From NCBI RefSeq assembly GCF_000834635.1, contig NZ_JXQV01000011.1, positions 124,001 to 188,000 of the forward strand: a stretch of 64,000 bases of DNA, given 5' to 3'. The first letter of the stretch is position 1. Each line of letters starts with the position of its first letter. Of the stretch, positions 45,825 to 55,278 are shown in pieces. The notes under the pieces are model-generated. The model ran no database searches. It saw nothing but the letters and a program-made list of their open reading frames with translations, and had not been told where the DNA came from. Both the position numbers and the translations under genes were made by a program. Source of the stretch: Agrobacterium tumefaciens (GTDB lineage: Bacteria > Pseudomonadota > Alphaproteobacteria > Rhizobiales > Rhizobiaceae).

Positions 45825-45945
45825 ACGAAAGCTAGGGTTGTCGATGTCGAATGCCGTTTCGCGTCCTTTCAGGATGGCGGGACGTGCGGGGTTTCCCGCT
45901 GCGCACTTCGTCCTCGATATTTGAACTCGCGATCAAGGCTTGCAC

Positions 45946-48900
45946 ATGACGTCGATCATACCCTCACTTTCCCCAAGCCAGATTGCGAAAGTTTCGACAG
46001 TCCAGATTGCGGCCTGGTCATCCGAGGATATGGGGGCGCTCTCCACCGAGCAGGTCAAGGCGCTGTCATCCAGGCAGATCAACGTTCTGAGTTCAGACCA
46101 GATTGCCGCCATGGAAACGCAAGATCTGGGGGCGATGTCGCCCAAACAGCTGAGCGCGATTTCCGCGAACGCTGTGGTGGGGCTGTCGCTGGACCATATT
46201 GCGGTTCTGGACAAGATTTCCGTTGCCAGCTTCGGCGCCGCCCAGGTTGCTGCCCTGACGACCGCGCAGGTTGCACGGCTGACGACCAATCAGGCCGAGG
46301 CCCTGACACCGTCGCAGATCGCGGCCATGAGTTCCCTCCAGATTGCAGCGCTCGACTATGAGGATTTGGCCACATTTTCGATCGCTGACATTGCTGCCAT
46401 GTCCAGCAAGGGCATTGCGGGACTTAACACGACGTCTGTGCGCTTCCTATCCAATGCGCAGATCGCAGCTTTCAGTGCTGCAGCTATTCCTGGCTTGAGC
46501 ACCGGGACGCTCACCGCATTGACCGACGAACAGCTAGCTGCCCTCAACACGGCGGCAATTTCGAATTTGACATCAGACCAGCTCGGCAGCCTAAGCTCCG
46601 GGCAGATTGGCGCATTCACCTCAGCCCAGGTGGCGGCCCTGAAGGCCGTTCAGATCGGCGCGCTGGGAGCAGGCTATATCGCCAATCTTTCTGCAGCTGG
46701 TATTGCAGGATTAAGCACGACAGCCATCGCCAGCATGTCGACAGCGCAGGTTGCCGCCCTTTCGGATGACCAGATAGCAGCGCTGACCACGAAGCAGGTC
46801 GGCGCTTTCAGATCGACGCAGATCACTGCCCTCTCGTCTACCGGCTTTGCGGCTCTTACTCCCGCGCAGATTGCAGCCTTGAGTACGAGGACGATTTCTG
46901 CACTGACCGGCGACCAGATCGAGGCCCTGACCTCCGCGCAGGCGGAAGCCCTGACGTCAGCGCAGATCAAGGTGTTGAGTTCTGACCAGATTGCGAAGCT
47001 GGAGGCGGAAGATATCGCCAGGTTCTCGACGGCCGATATTGCTGCGATCACGGCAGCGGCTGTTGGCGGTTTGGGCTCCGCCATCATCCAATCGCTTTCC
47101 ACCGCACAGGTCGCAGCGTTTAGCACCAGTGCCTTTTCAAGACTGACCCCGGCTCAGATCGGGGCGCTGGATACGACCCGGCTCGCGGCGCTGACCGCCA
47201 GCCAACTTTCAGTAATGACATCTGTTCAGGCGGCCGCAATTCTGTCGGACGATGTTGTGGCGCTCTCGACATCAGCACTCGGCTCGCTCTCGGGCAAAGC
47301 AGTCTCCGGCTTCAGCGCGGCTGTCGTTGCAAGCTTGACATCCACCCAGATCGCCGCATTGGCGACAGGTGCGGTCGCCAGGCTGACCACCGAACAGCTG
47401 GCGGCGCTCTCGACAGACCGGGTTGGCGCGCTGACCGCGTTGCAGGTCAAAGCCTTTAGCTCATTGCAGATCGGCGCTCTGAGTGCCGATGGTATAAAGA
47501 CGTTTTCGGCCGCTGACATTGCCGCCATTTCCACCAGGGCTATCTCGGGCCTGAGCACGGAAGCTGTTGCCGCACTGACATCGGATCAGATCAAGGCACT
47601 CACCACCGCAACAGTTGCCGTGTTTTCCTCCGAACAGTTCAATGCGCTGACCGGAGATCAGCTGAAGGCTCTGACGACCAAGCAACTGAGCTCGATCAAA
47701 GCTGCTCACATCAAATCGCTGTCAACGGATGATGTCTCTTCGCTGTTGCCTGCCCAGATCGCCTCTCTGGCAACGGCGGCCATTGCCGGGATGTCAACGG
47801 CACAGATTAACTCCCTGACGACACTGCAATTGACAGCCTTGACCCCAGCACAGGTGAAAGCGCTGACTGCCACGCAGTTGTCGGTGTTGAATTCCGAGGA
47901 CCTTGCCACATTTTCGTCGGAAGATATGGCCGCCATAAGCGCGAAAGCCATTGCGGGCATTACGTCGGGAACATTGGCGTCGCTGACGTCAGACAAAATT
48001 GCTGCGCTCAGCCCAGCAGCCATTCCCGGGCTGACAACAGGTCAGTTCGATGCGCTGACCACCTCGCAACTTGCCAGCCTCACCGCCGCTCAGGCCGTGA
48101 TGTTGAATTCGGCCCAGTTGGGCACGCTGGGATCTGCAGATGTTGCCGCACTGAAGGTAGAAGCGGTGGCTGGCTTGAGCACCGCCGCAATTCCAGGTCT
48201 TTCGACCACCGCCATTGCAGCTCTCACGCCTTTGATGATCGCGGCCCTACGCCCGAGTGCAATGGCGACGCTGACCAGCGACCAGGTCTCGGCCATGACG
48301 TCTCAGCAGGTCGGCGCATTAACGACGGCGCAGGTGAAGCTCCTCACATCCACCCAAATTGCGGCTTTGTCTCCAAGAGCCGTTGCGGCACTTTCAACGG
48401 TTCAGATACCGGCAATTGCCACCAAGGCGCTTGCTGGCTTTTCAGCCGGTCAGATTACCGATCTCACCAGCGCGCAAATCGCGTCCCTGACCCCATCGCA
48501 AATTTCTGCCTTGACCTCCTCACAGCTTGGCGGACTGAAGCCGGAAGACATTGCGGCGATATCTGTTGCCGGAATTCAAGCGCTGACCGCCGGTGGCGTT
48601 GCAGGATTGTCAAACGAAGTCATCAACGGGCTTACCACCGACAAGATCGCTGCGCTGAGCGTCGGTGCTATCGGCGCGTTGACGTCCGCCCAGATCGAGG
48701 CACTTTCGACCCTACAGGTCGATGCGTTGAAGGCGCTCCAGATCGCTGGCCTGAAGTCGACGCAGGTCGCTGTGCTGTCGACCGAGGACCTCGCCACGTT
48801 CTCGACGGAGGAACTGGCGGCACTGAGTGCAAAAGGCGTCACAGGCTTGAGTACCGCCAACATCGCGGCGTTGACGCCAGACAGGACGAAAGCCCTGTCA

Positions 48901-51900
48901 ACGGCGGCCATTGCCAACCTGACATCGGATCAGATCGGCGCTCTGGCTACAGCGCAACTACAAGCGATGACGAATGAACAGATTGGCGCGTTGACATCGA
49001 CCCAGGTCGCAATGCTCAGCCCGACGATGATGGCGGCGCTGACGTCCGACCAGCTCGCAGCGATGCGCCCCACTTCGGTGACCAGTCTGACCGACCCGCA
49101 GCTTAAAGCACTGACGCCTTCGCAGATATCCGTGCTTTCCACCAAGCAGATCTCCGGTTTAAGCTCGACGCAGGTTTCTGCGATGAGTACGGCGCAGATT
49201 GCTGCGATGACCAACGACCAGATTTCCGCGTTGAGCACAGCCGGCGTCGGAGGGCTTTCGAGCAAGCATATCGGGGCCCTTTCCCCCAATCAGGTCGAAG
49301 CGCTGAACAGCAATCAGATCGCGGCAATGACCAATGAGCAGATGGAAGGTTTCGGTGCCGACGACATCGAAAAATTCTCTGCAAATGAGCTTTCCGTCAT
49401 CCGTTCGACTGCTATCTCAGGCATATCCACGGCCGTTCTGTCATCGCTCAGGCCCGACACCATTGCAGAACTGAGTGCAGCCGGCGTTTCAGGCCTGACC
49501 ACCAGGCAGGTGGCAGCACTGACGTCCACGCAGATTCCTGCGTTAAAGACAGGACAGGTTGCCGCGTTGACCGGCGAGCAGGTGGCAGTGCTGCGGACAC
49601 AGGACATCGCCGCGCTGACGACCGCACAGATGGCCGCGTTCAGCGCAGGAGGGATTACCGGGCTGACAACCGCGCAGATAACAGTCCTGGATTCCGATCA
49701 GGTCGAGGCCCTGACCGCGGTGCAGGTCGGTGCATTGAACTCTGTTCAGCTTCGCGCGCTCGGAACGGCGGGTATCGCCACATTCACGAATGCCGAGATC
49801 GGTGCGATCAATGCCGCCGTTATCGACAGCTTGCCGACGAGCACAATCGCCAGTCTCACGACTGACCAGATCGCATCCTTGAGCACGACAGCTGTTGCAA
49901 GCCTGACGACCGCGCAGGTCGATGCACTGAGCACCGGCCATATAGCCGCCCTTTCGACCAAGCAGGTCGCAGCCCTCACAGCCAAACAGCTGGGTGCTTT
50001 CAGCATCTCTGACCTTCAATCCATGACGGCAAACGGTCTTGGCGCAATCAGCCCCGCAGCCATTGTCGGGTTGTCGACAGCAGACCTTTCCGTTCTTCCG
50101 AATGAGACGGTAACATCATTCAGCAGTGCCGCGATTGCAGGTCTGTCGACTGCGCAGGTGGCAAGCCTGACATCGACCCAGCTCACGGCACTCCTGACCG
50201 GACAGGTTGCCGCATTGACGTCTGGCCAGGTTGCGGCCCTTGGCGCCAGTACCGGTTTCCTCAGCACGTATCAGATAGCGGCACTGAGCACGAATGGCGT
50301 GGCAGGATTGTCTAGCGCCCAGCTTGCTGCCTTGACCACGGTGCAGACCGAGGCCTTGACGTCGGCGCAGGTGGCTGCGCTCAGCTCTGCGCAGGTGGCT
50401 GCGCTGGGTAGTGAGGATTTTGCCGTGTTTTCCTCAAGGGAAATTCAGGCCTTGTCCAGCAGCGCAGTTTCGGGACTATCCATCACCACGCTGGCGGCAC
50501 TTGAACCAAGCATTATCGCGGCTCTGGCACCGACCGCTATTCCAGGTCTTTCGACGGCCCAGATTGCCGCTCTGAACTCGAATCAGATTGCCGCATTGAC
50601 GACATCACAGATTGCAGCCCTGGGCTCCAAGCAGGTCGCTGCATTGGGTACGGTGGGCGCTTCGGCGCTCACCACCTCTCAGATTTCCGCTCTCAGCACC
50701 ATCGGAATACCCGGCCTGTCTGCCGCGCAGGTCTCCGCGCTGTCCGCCGTCCAGATCGAAGCTCTCAAGTCCGATCAGGTGGCGGTATTGACCGCGACGC
50801 AGGTGGCGGGTCTGGATGCGGCCGATCTGGGCGTATTCACCACTGCGGAGCTCGCGGTGTTGAGCTCGAGTGCTATTCTTGGTCTTTCCTCCGAGACACT
50901 GGCTGGACTTTCAGCTGACCGCCTTTCCGTTCTCGGCACCGCTAGCGTATCTGGCCTCTCAACCGCGCAGATCGCATCGCTGACGTCTGACCAGCTGCCC
51001 GGGCTGACCACGGCGCAGGTCGCATCGCTCGGCTCAAGGCAGATTGCCGCGCTGAGTTCAGCCTCGGTCGGATTGCTGACGACGAGCCAGATTGCCGCCT
51101 TAAGCACCGCCGGTGTTACCGGGCTTTCAAGCGCCCAGATCGCTGCCATGTCGACCGTCCAGATCGAGGCGCTGACTTCGACGCAGGTGGCTGCCTTGAC
51201 CTCCGCACAGATTGGCGCGCTGGGTTCCGATGACTTTGCCGCCCTCTCCACCGCAGACCTTGCATCTTTGACATCGAGCGCCATTCAGGGAATCTCGACC
51301 CAAACGCTGGCCGGTCTTCCCAAGGAGCGGATTGCGGTTCTTGGAACCGCCAGCATCTCCGGTCTTTCCACCGCGCAGATTGCTTCGCTGACGATGGCGC
51401 AGCTTGAAGCCCTGAGCACAGGACAGGTTGCCGCACTCGGCTCCAGACAGATCGCGGCGCTTGGAACAGCAGGCGTGCAGACCCTGTCTGTCGCACAGGT
51501 CATGGCCCTGAGCACGGCGGCAATTGCCGGGCTTTCCACCGACCAGATCGTTGTATTGCCAACCGACAAGGTGGAAGCCCTGAAACCTGCCCAGGTGGCG
51601 GCGCTGTCTTCCACGCAACTCTCGGCCTTCGGTAGTGACGATATCGATGTGCTTTCCACAGATGATCTTGCGGCACTGCCCGCCCATGTCATTCAAGGAA
51701 TGTCCACCGAAGCACTTGCCGCCATGTCGCCCGCCCGCATCGCCATTTTGAGCCCCGCTGGCGTCTCAGGGCTGACCAGCGGCCAGATTTCGGCACTCAG
51801 CCCGGATCAGGTGGAAGCATTCACCAGCAGTCAGGTGGCAGCGCTCACCTCCCGCCAACTTGCCGCATTGGGTCTGGATGATCTGAACACCTTCTCTCCG

Positions 51901-53115
51901 ACCGACCTTGCCGCCATCAGCGCGGGTGCGATCGCGGGCATTTCGACGGCAATACTGGTAGCGCTGCCAACCGAGACGATCAAAGCGCTCAGCCCAGCTG
52001 CTATCCCCGGCCTCTCCGTCTCGCAGATTGCGGCGCTGAACGTGGATCAGATCAGCGTCCTGTCTACGGGGCAGGTGGCTGCTTTCACGTCACAGCAGGT
52101 CGCAGCTCTCGAAACGGCTGATATCATCGCCCTCTCCACGGGCCAGATCGCGGCTCTCAGCACCGCCGGTGTTGCTGGTCTATCCAGCGCGCAGGTGGCG
52201 GCGATGACGCTGGAACAGGTTCATATTCTAACCACCGCGCAGGTCGGTGCCTTGACCTCCACGGCGATTGCCGGACTGACGGCGGAAGAACTTGAAACGA
52301 TGAGTGCTGCGCAGATTTCTGCCATCAGCTCCTCGGCCATCGCTGGGCTGGCAACAGGCTTCATATCAGGACTTTCCGCCGCAGAAATCTCGGCCATGGG
52401 AACGCGTGGCATTGCTGGCCTGACGGCCCAGCAGGTTGCAGCCCTCAGTTCCTATCAGCTCGAAGGACTGTCGACCGCGCAGATCGCGGCGCTGAGCGCC
52501 GATGGTATTTCCGGACTGACAACCGCCGGCATGGCGACCTTCTCGACGGCAGATATTGCAGCCATTGGGCCATCTGCCATCCGGGGTCTGAAGACCGCGA
52601 TCATTGCGGGCCTGACAACAGACGACATCAGGGTGCTGACACCTGCGCAGGTTGGCGGGCTGGGTTACAACCAGATCGCGACATTGACCACGGCGCAGGT
52701 GGATGCTCTTTCCACGATGCAGCTGGGCGCGCTGAACGCCATCCAGACCGCAGCGCTGGGAACCGACGATATCGCCCTGTTCACGACCGAAGACATCGCG
52801 GCTCTTGGCACAAGCGGGGTGGCTGGCCTGACGACGAGCGTCATTGCAGCGCTGACCACGGCGCAGAGCGAGGCCCTGACACCGGCACAGGTGGGCGCAT
52901 TGACGGCGTCCCAGGTCGGAAGTCTGTCGAAGGACAATATTGCGAAATTCTCAACCGAAGATATCGCCGCCTTCAGCTCGGCAGGGGTGTCAGGTCTTTC
53001 CACCGGTACGTTGGTCAGCCTGTCCAGCCAGCAGATCGATACCCTGTTGAACACGCATATGGGTGCGCTGACGCCGACCCAGGTTTCCGCGATCATCGGC
53101 TCCTATATTGACTGA
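45946..53115 (+). CDS. Giant octapeptide-repeat protein (2389 residues)
   Basis: After six residues (MTSIIP) the whole protein is a tandem array of octapeptides with consensus [AG]-L/F/M-[ST]-[ST]-x-Q/D/A-[IV/L]-[AGS], running to the last residue. The length equals 6 + 298 x 8 - 1; the missing residue is a heptad at 50236-50256 (ALGASTG). There is no signal peptide, membrane segment, cysteine or separate domain. Position 3/4 is nearly always Ser/Thr, position 2 and 7 are hydrophobic. S-x-x-Q spacing recalls helix capping boxes; a helical or beta solenoid is inferred. The ATG at 45946 has AAGG nine bases before it. It sits between glf and fliF and shares a flagellar-type upstream motif. Function unknown; a secreted, possibly glycosylated surface or filament-associated protein is a hypothesis. 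Confidence 0.93.
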   Translation: MTSIIPSLSPSQIAKVSTVQIAAWSSEDMGALSTEQVKALSSRQINVLSSDQIAAMETQDLGAMSPKQLSAISANAVVGLSLDHIAVLDKISVASFGAAQVAALTTAQVARLTTNQAEALTPSQIAAMSSLQIAALDYEDLATFSIADIAAMSSKGIAGLNTTSVRFLSNAQIAAFSAAAIPGLSTGTLTALTDEQLAALNTAAISNLTSDQLGSLSSGQIGAFTSAQVAALKAVQIGALGAGYIANLSAAGIAGLSTTAIASMSTAQVAALSDDQIAALTTKQVGAFRSTQITALSSTGFAALTPAQIAALSTRTISALTGDQIEALTSAQAEALTSAQIKVLSSDQIAKLEAEDIARFSTADIAAITAAAVGGLGSAIIQSLSTAQVAAFSTSAFSRLTPAQIGALDTTRLAALTASQLSVMTSVQAAAILSDDVVALSTSALGSLSGKAVSGFSAAVVASLTSTQIAALATGAVARLTTEQLAALSTDRVGALTALQVKAFSSLQIGALSADGIKTFSAADIAAISTRAISGLSTEAVAALTSDQIKALTTATVAVFSSEQFNALTGDQLKALTTKQLSSIKAAHIKSLSTDDVSSLLPAQIASLATAAIAGMSTAQINSLTTLQLTALTPAQVKALTATQLSVLNSEDLATFSSEDMAAISAKAIAGITSGTLASLTSDKIAALSPAAIPGLTTGQFDALTTSQLASLTAAQAVMLNSAQLGTLGSADVAALKVEAVAGLSTAAIPGLSTTAIAALTPLMIAALRPSAMATLTSDQVSAMTSQQVGALTTAQVKLLTSTQIAALSPRAVAALSTVQIPAIATKALAGFSAGQITDLTSAQIASLTPSQISALTSSQLGGLKPEDIAAISVAGIQALTAGGVAGLSNEVINGLTTDKIAALSVGAIGALTSAQIEALSTLQVDALKALQIAGLKSTQVAVLSTEDLATFSTEELAALSAKGVTGLSTANIAALTPDRTKALSTAAIANLTSDQIGALATAQLQAMTNEQIGALTSTQVAMLSPTMMAALTSDQLAAMRPTSVTSLTDPQLKALTPSQISVLSTKQISGLSSTQVSAMSTAQIAAMTNDQISALSTAGVGGLSSKHIGALSPNQVEALNSNQIAAMTNEQMEGFGADDIEKFSANELSVIRSTAISGISTAVLSSLRPDTIAELSAAGVSGLTTRQVAALTSTQIPALKTGQVAALTGEQVAVLRTQDIAALTTAQMAAFSAGGITGLTTAQITVLDSDQVEALTAVQVGALNSVQLRALGTAGIATFTNAEIGAINAAVIDSLPTSTIASLTTDQIASLSTTAVASLTTAQVDALSTGHIAALSTKQVAALTAKQLGAFSISDLQSMTANGLGAISPAAIVGLSTADLSVLPNETVTSFSSAAIAGLSTAQVASLTSTQLTALLTGQVAALTSGQVAALGASTGFLSTYQIAALSTNGVAGLSSAQLAALTTVQTEALTSAQVAALSSAQVAALGSEDFAVFSSREIQALSSSAVSGLSITTLAALEPSIIAALAPTAIPGLSTAQIAALNSNQIAALTTSQIAALGSKQVAALGTVGASALTTSQISALSTIGIPGLSAAQVSALSAVQIEALKSDQVAVLTATQVAGLDAADLGVFTTAELAVLSSSAILGLSSETLAGLSADRLSVLGTASVSGLSTAQIASLTSDQLPGLTTAQVASLGSRQIAALSSASVGLLTTSQIAALSTAGVTGLSSAQIAAMSTVQIEALTSTQVAALTSAQIGALGSDDFAALSTADLASLTSSAIQGISTQTLAGLPKERIAVLGTASISGLSTAQIASLTMAQLEALSTGQVAALGSRQIAALGTAGVQTLSVAQVMALSTAAIAGLSTDQIVVLPTDKVEALKPAQVAALSSTQLSAFGSDDIDVLSTDDLAALPAHVIQGMSTEALAAMSPARIAILSPAGVSGLTSGQISALSPDQVEAFTSSQVAALTSRQLAALGLDDLNTFSPTDLAAISAGAIAGISTAILVALPTETIKALSPAAIPGLSVSQIAALNVDQISVLSTGQVAAFTSQQVAALETADIIALSTGQIAALSTAGVAGLSSAQVAAMTLEQVHILTTAQVGALTSTAIAGLTAEELETMSAAQISAISSSAIAGLATGFISGLSAAEISAMGTRGIAGLTAQQVAALSSYQLEGLSTAQIAALSADGISGLTTAGMATFSTADIAAIGPSAIRGLKTAIIAGLTTDDIRVLTPAQVGGLGYNQIATLTTAQVDALSTMQLGALNAIQTAALGTDDIALFTTEDIAALGTSGVAGLTTSVIAALTTAQSEALTPAQVGALTASQVGSLSKDNIAKFSTEDIAAFSSAGVSGLSTGTLVSLSSQQIDTLLNTHMGALTPTQVSAIIGSYID

Positions 53116-53159
53116 TGAAGAAACGCTTGCGCGCAATCTTTAACAGCCATCCGGGAAAT

Positions 53160-53177
53160 GCTCGCGCAAGCTTCGCC
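53160..53177 (+). promoter_or_regulatory. Motif CTCGCGCAAGCTTCGCC upstream of fliF
   Basis: A copy of the TCGC[GA]CAAG motif about 60 bases before the fliF start. The 14 bases GCGCAAGCTTCGCC recur exactly before the fourth flagellin gene. Confidence 0.45.
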
Positions 53178-53235
53178 GTCTAGTTTGCTATCGAGGCCAG
53201 AAGGTCTCGGTTCTTCGAATGACGGTGCGGACAGA

Positions 53236-54921
53236 ATGAATCTGTTAAATCAATTTCCACAGGTTTTAAAAAATTTCGCGGCCCTCGGGCAGACGCGGCT
53301 TTTGATGCTGGGTGGTGTGGGCGTTTTGTCCATGGCAATCGTCCTTGCGGCTGCGCTCTACGTAAACAAGCCTGCCTATGAGACGCTCTATGTCGGCCTG
53401 GAAACGATGGATCTGAACAAGATCAGCATCGCTCTTGCCGAATCGAACGTTGATTTTCAGGTTGGTAGCGATGGCACGAGCCTTCAGGTTCCCGTGGGCA
53501 TGACCAGCAAGGCTCGCCTGCTGCTGGCCGAACGCGGTCTGCCTGATAGCGCCAATGCAGGCTACGAGCTTTTCGATAGCGTCGGCTCACTCGGCCTCAC
53601 ATCCTTCATGCAGGAAGTGACCCGGGTTCGCGCGCTTGAAGGCGAAATCGGGCGCTCCATTCAGCAGATTGACGGCGTTGCCGCTGCACGCGTCCACATC
53701 GTCATGCCGGATGTCGGCAATTTCCGCCGCGGAGAGCAGAAGCCCACCGCCTCTGTCATGATCCGCGCCAGCGCCACCGCAGGCCGCAAGGCCGCATCCT
53801 CCATTCGCCACCTCGTTGCCTCGGCTGTTCCCGGCCTTGAAGTCGATGATGTGACGCTGCTCGACTCCACCGGCCAGCTTCTGGCCTCCGGCGATGATGT
53901 CGGCAACGGCGCACTGAACCGCTCGCTTACGCTGGCACAGAACGTGCAGCAGGAACTTGAAACGAAAATCGACAAGGCGCTTGCGCCATTCCTCGGCATG
54001 GACAACTTCCGCTCTACGGTGACGGCCGAGCTGAACACCGATAGCCAGCAGATCCAGGAAACGGTCTTCGATCCGGAATCACGTGTCGAACGCTCTGTGC
54101 GCACGACCAAGGAAGACCAGAAATCTCAGGAAACAACGCCTGATTCGGCTGCAACGGTTGAGCAGAACGTGCCGCAAGCTGCGCCACAGGGCGGCGGCGG
54201 CGGTCCCAAGTCTTCCGACGAATCGGCCAAGAAAGAAGAGCAGACCAACTACGAGATCAACTCCAAGACGACAGCCACGGTTCGCAATGGCTACACCGTC
54301 AACAAGGTTTCCATCGCCGTCGTGGTCAACAAGGGCCGCCTTGCCAAGATGATTGGCGAACCCTCCGATCAGGCCAAGGTCGATGCCTATCTGGCCGAAA
54401 TGCAGAAGATCGTTGCCTCTGCAGCCGGTATCTCGACCGATCGTGGCGACATTGTCACCATCACCGCCATGGACTTCCTCGAAACACAGCTTCTGGACCA
54501 GGCAATTGCCGGACCGGGCGTCATGGAAGTTCTCAGCCGCAACTCGGCTGGCATCATCAACTCGGTTGCCTTCGTCATCGTCGCCTTCCTCGTGGTCTGG
54601 CTGGGTGTCCGCCCGATGGTTCGCTCGATCTCCGGTGGAAGCACATCCACCGCAGAGCTTGCCCAGGAAGCAGGTGGTCTGGAACTGCCGGACTTCTCTC
54701 CAGGCATTGGCGAATCCAGCGGCGGTGGCCTCATGGACGGCTTCGGTTCGGACTTCGGCTTCGACAGTGCCGACGACCTTCTCTCCGGCGACAATGGCGA
54801 TGGCGACTTCAATCGCCGGGTTCGCGAAGGACCGGAGCGCCGCCTCTCGCGCATGGTGGAAATCAGCGAGGAACGCGCCGCCAAGATCTTGCGCAAGTGG
54901 GCAATCGAAAAAGCAGCATAA
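53236..54921 (+). CDS. fliF: Flagellar MS-ring protein FliF
   Basis: A 561-residue MS-ring subunit from the ATG at 53236; an upstream in-frame ATG at 53158 would add 26 residues and overlap the promoter-like motif. TM1 lies at about 23-45 (LLMLGGVGVLSMAIVLAAAL) and TM2 near 440-460 (IINSVAFVIVAFLVVWLGV). The periplasmic ring-building motifs include LGLTSFMQEVTRVRALEGEI. The C-terminal tail (EERAAKILRKWAIEKAA) binds FliG. FliF starts flagellum assembly in the inner membrane. Confidence 0.95.
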   Translation: MNLLNQFPQVLKNFAALGQTRLLMLGGVGVLSMAIVLAAALYVNKPAYETLYVGLETMDLNKISIALAESNVDFQVGSDGTSLQVPVGMTSKARLLLAERGLPDSANAGYELFDSVGSLGLTSFMQEVTRVRALEGEIGRSIQQIDGVAAARVHIVMPDVGNFRRGEQKPTASVMIRASATAGRKAASSIRHLVASAVPGLEVDDVTLLDSTGQLLASGDDVGNGALNRSLTLAQNVQQELETKIDKALAPFLGMDNFRSTVTAELNTDSQQIQETVFDPESRVERSVRTTKEDQKSQETTPDSAATVEQNVPQAAPQGGGGGPKSSDESAKKEEQTNYEINSKTTATVRNGYTVNKVSIAVVVNKGRLAKMIGEPSDQAKVDAYLAEMQKIVASAAGISTDRGDIVTITAMDFLETQLLDQAIAGPGVMEVLSRNSAGIINSVAFVIVAFLVVWLGVRPMVRSISGGSTSTAELAQEAGGLELPDFSPGIGESSGGGLMDGFGSDFGFDSADDLLSGDNGDGDFNRRVREGPERRLSRMVEISEERAAKILRKWAIEKAA

Positions 54922-54925
54922 CAGG

Positions 54926-54960
54926 AAGGCCGGTATCACACCGGCCTTCTGCCGTTTTAT
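54926..54960 (+). terminator. Terminator after fliF
   Basis: A perfect 9-bp stem AAGGCCGGT/ACCGGCCTT with an ATCAC loop (54926-54934, 54940-54948) is followed after seven bases by TTTT. It separates fliF from visN. Confidence 0.65.
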
Positions 54961-55278
54961 CACTTGCATCAAATCGGCACACATGTTCTCCTTTGGGACG
55001 TCGTTTATAAATGGTTAACCAGCTCCATACTTTACCTTGGAATAGTGAAATCAACTCTGTGCGAGGCGCAGAACATGAATATGATTTCGGCAAGAGATTC
55101 AGGAGATAAAAACGGGGGATGCCGCCGGCAGGCAATGGTTTTTCCCGTAGCGTCTTCTAAAATAAAGTGATTCGGTCGCCAGGTGCGCAATTCGCAGTTT
55201 GTGGTTGTGTTCCTGAATGGAAATGATTTCCATCCCGGTTAAAATATCTCCGAATGGAGAGTAAGAGGGCGTAGGCTA
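54961..55278. other. Intergenic region carrying the visN promoter
   Basis: About 320 bases without a gene, A/T rich, between the fliF terminator and visN. It must contain the promoter of the visNR operon. No TCGC[GA]CAAG motif is present, which fits visNR standing above the flagellar genes. Confidence 0.4.

Noticed and set aside
45940-53115. Many minus-strand frames of 60-190 codons opposite the giant repeat gene
   Set aside because: They are Val/Ala/Ser-rich mirror images of the octad codons, broken at irregular places and without ribosome binding sites.
45946-53115. Reading the repeats as a CRISPR array or DNA satellite
   Set aside because: The repeats are 24 bases with heavily diverged DNA but conserved protein pattern in one long frame, which means a protein repeat.
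45946-53115. Ice-nucleation protein
   Set aside because: It shares only the octapeptide period; the AGYGST-type consensus and the usual terminal domains are missing.
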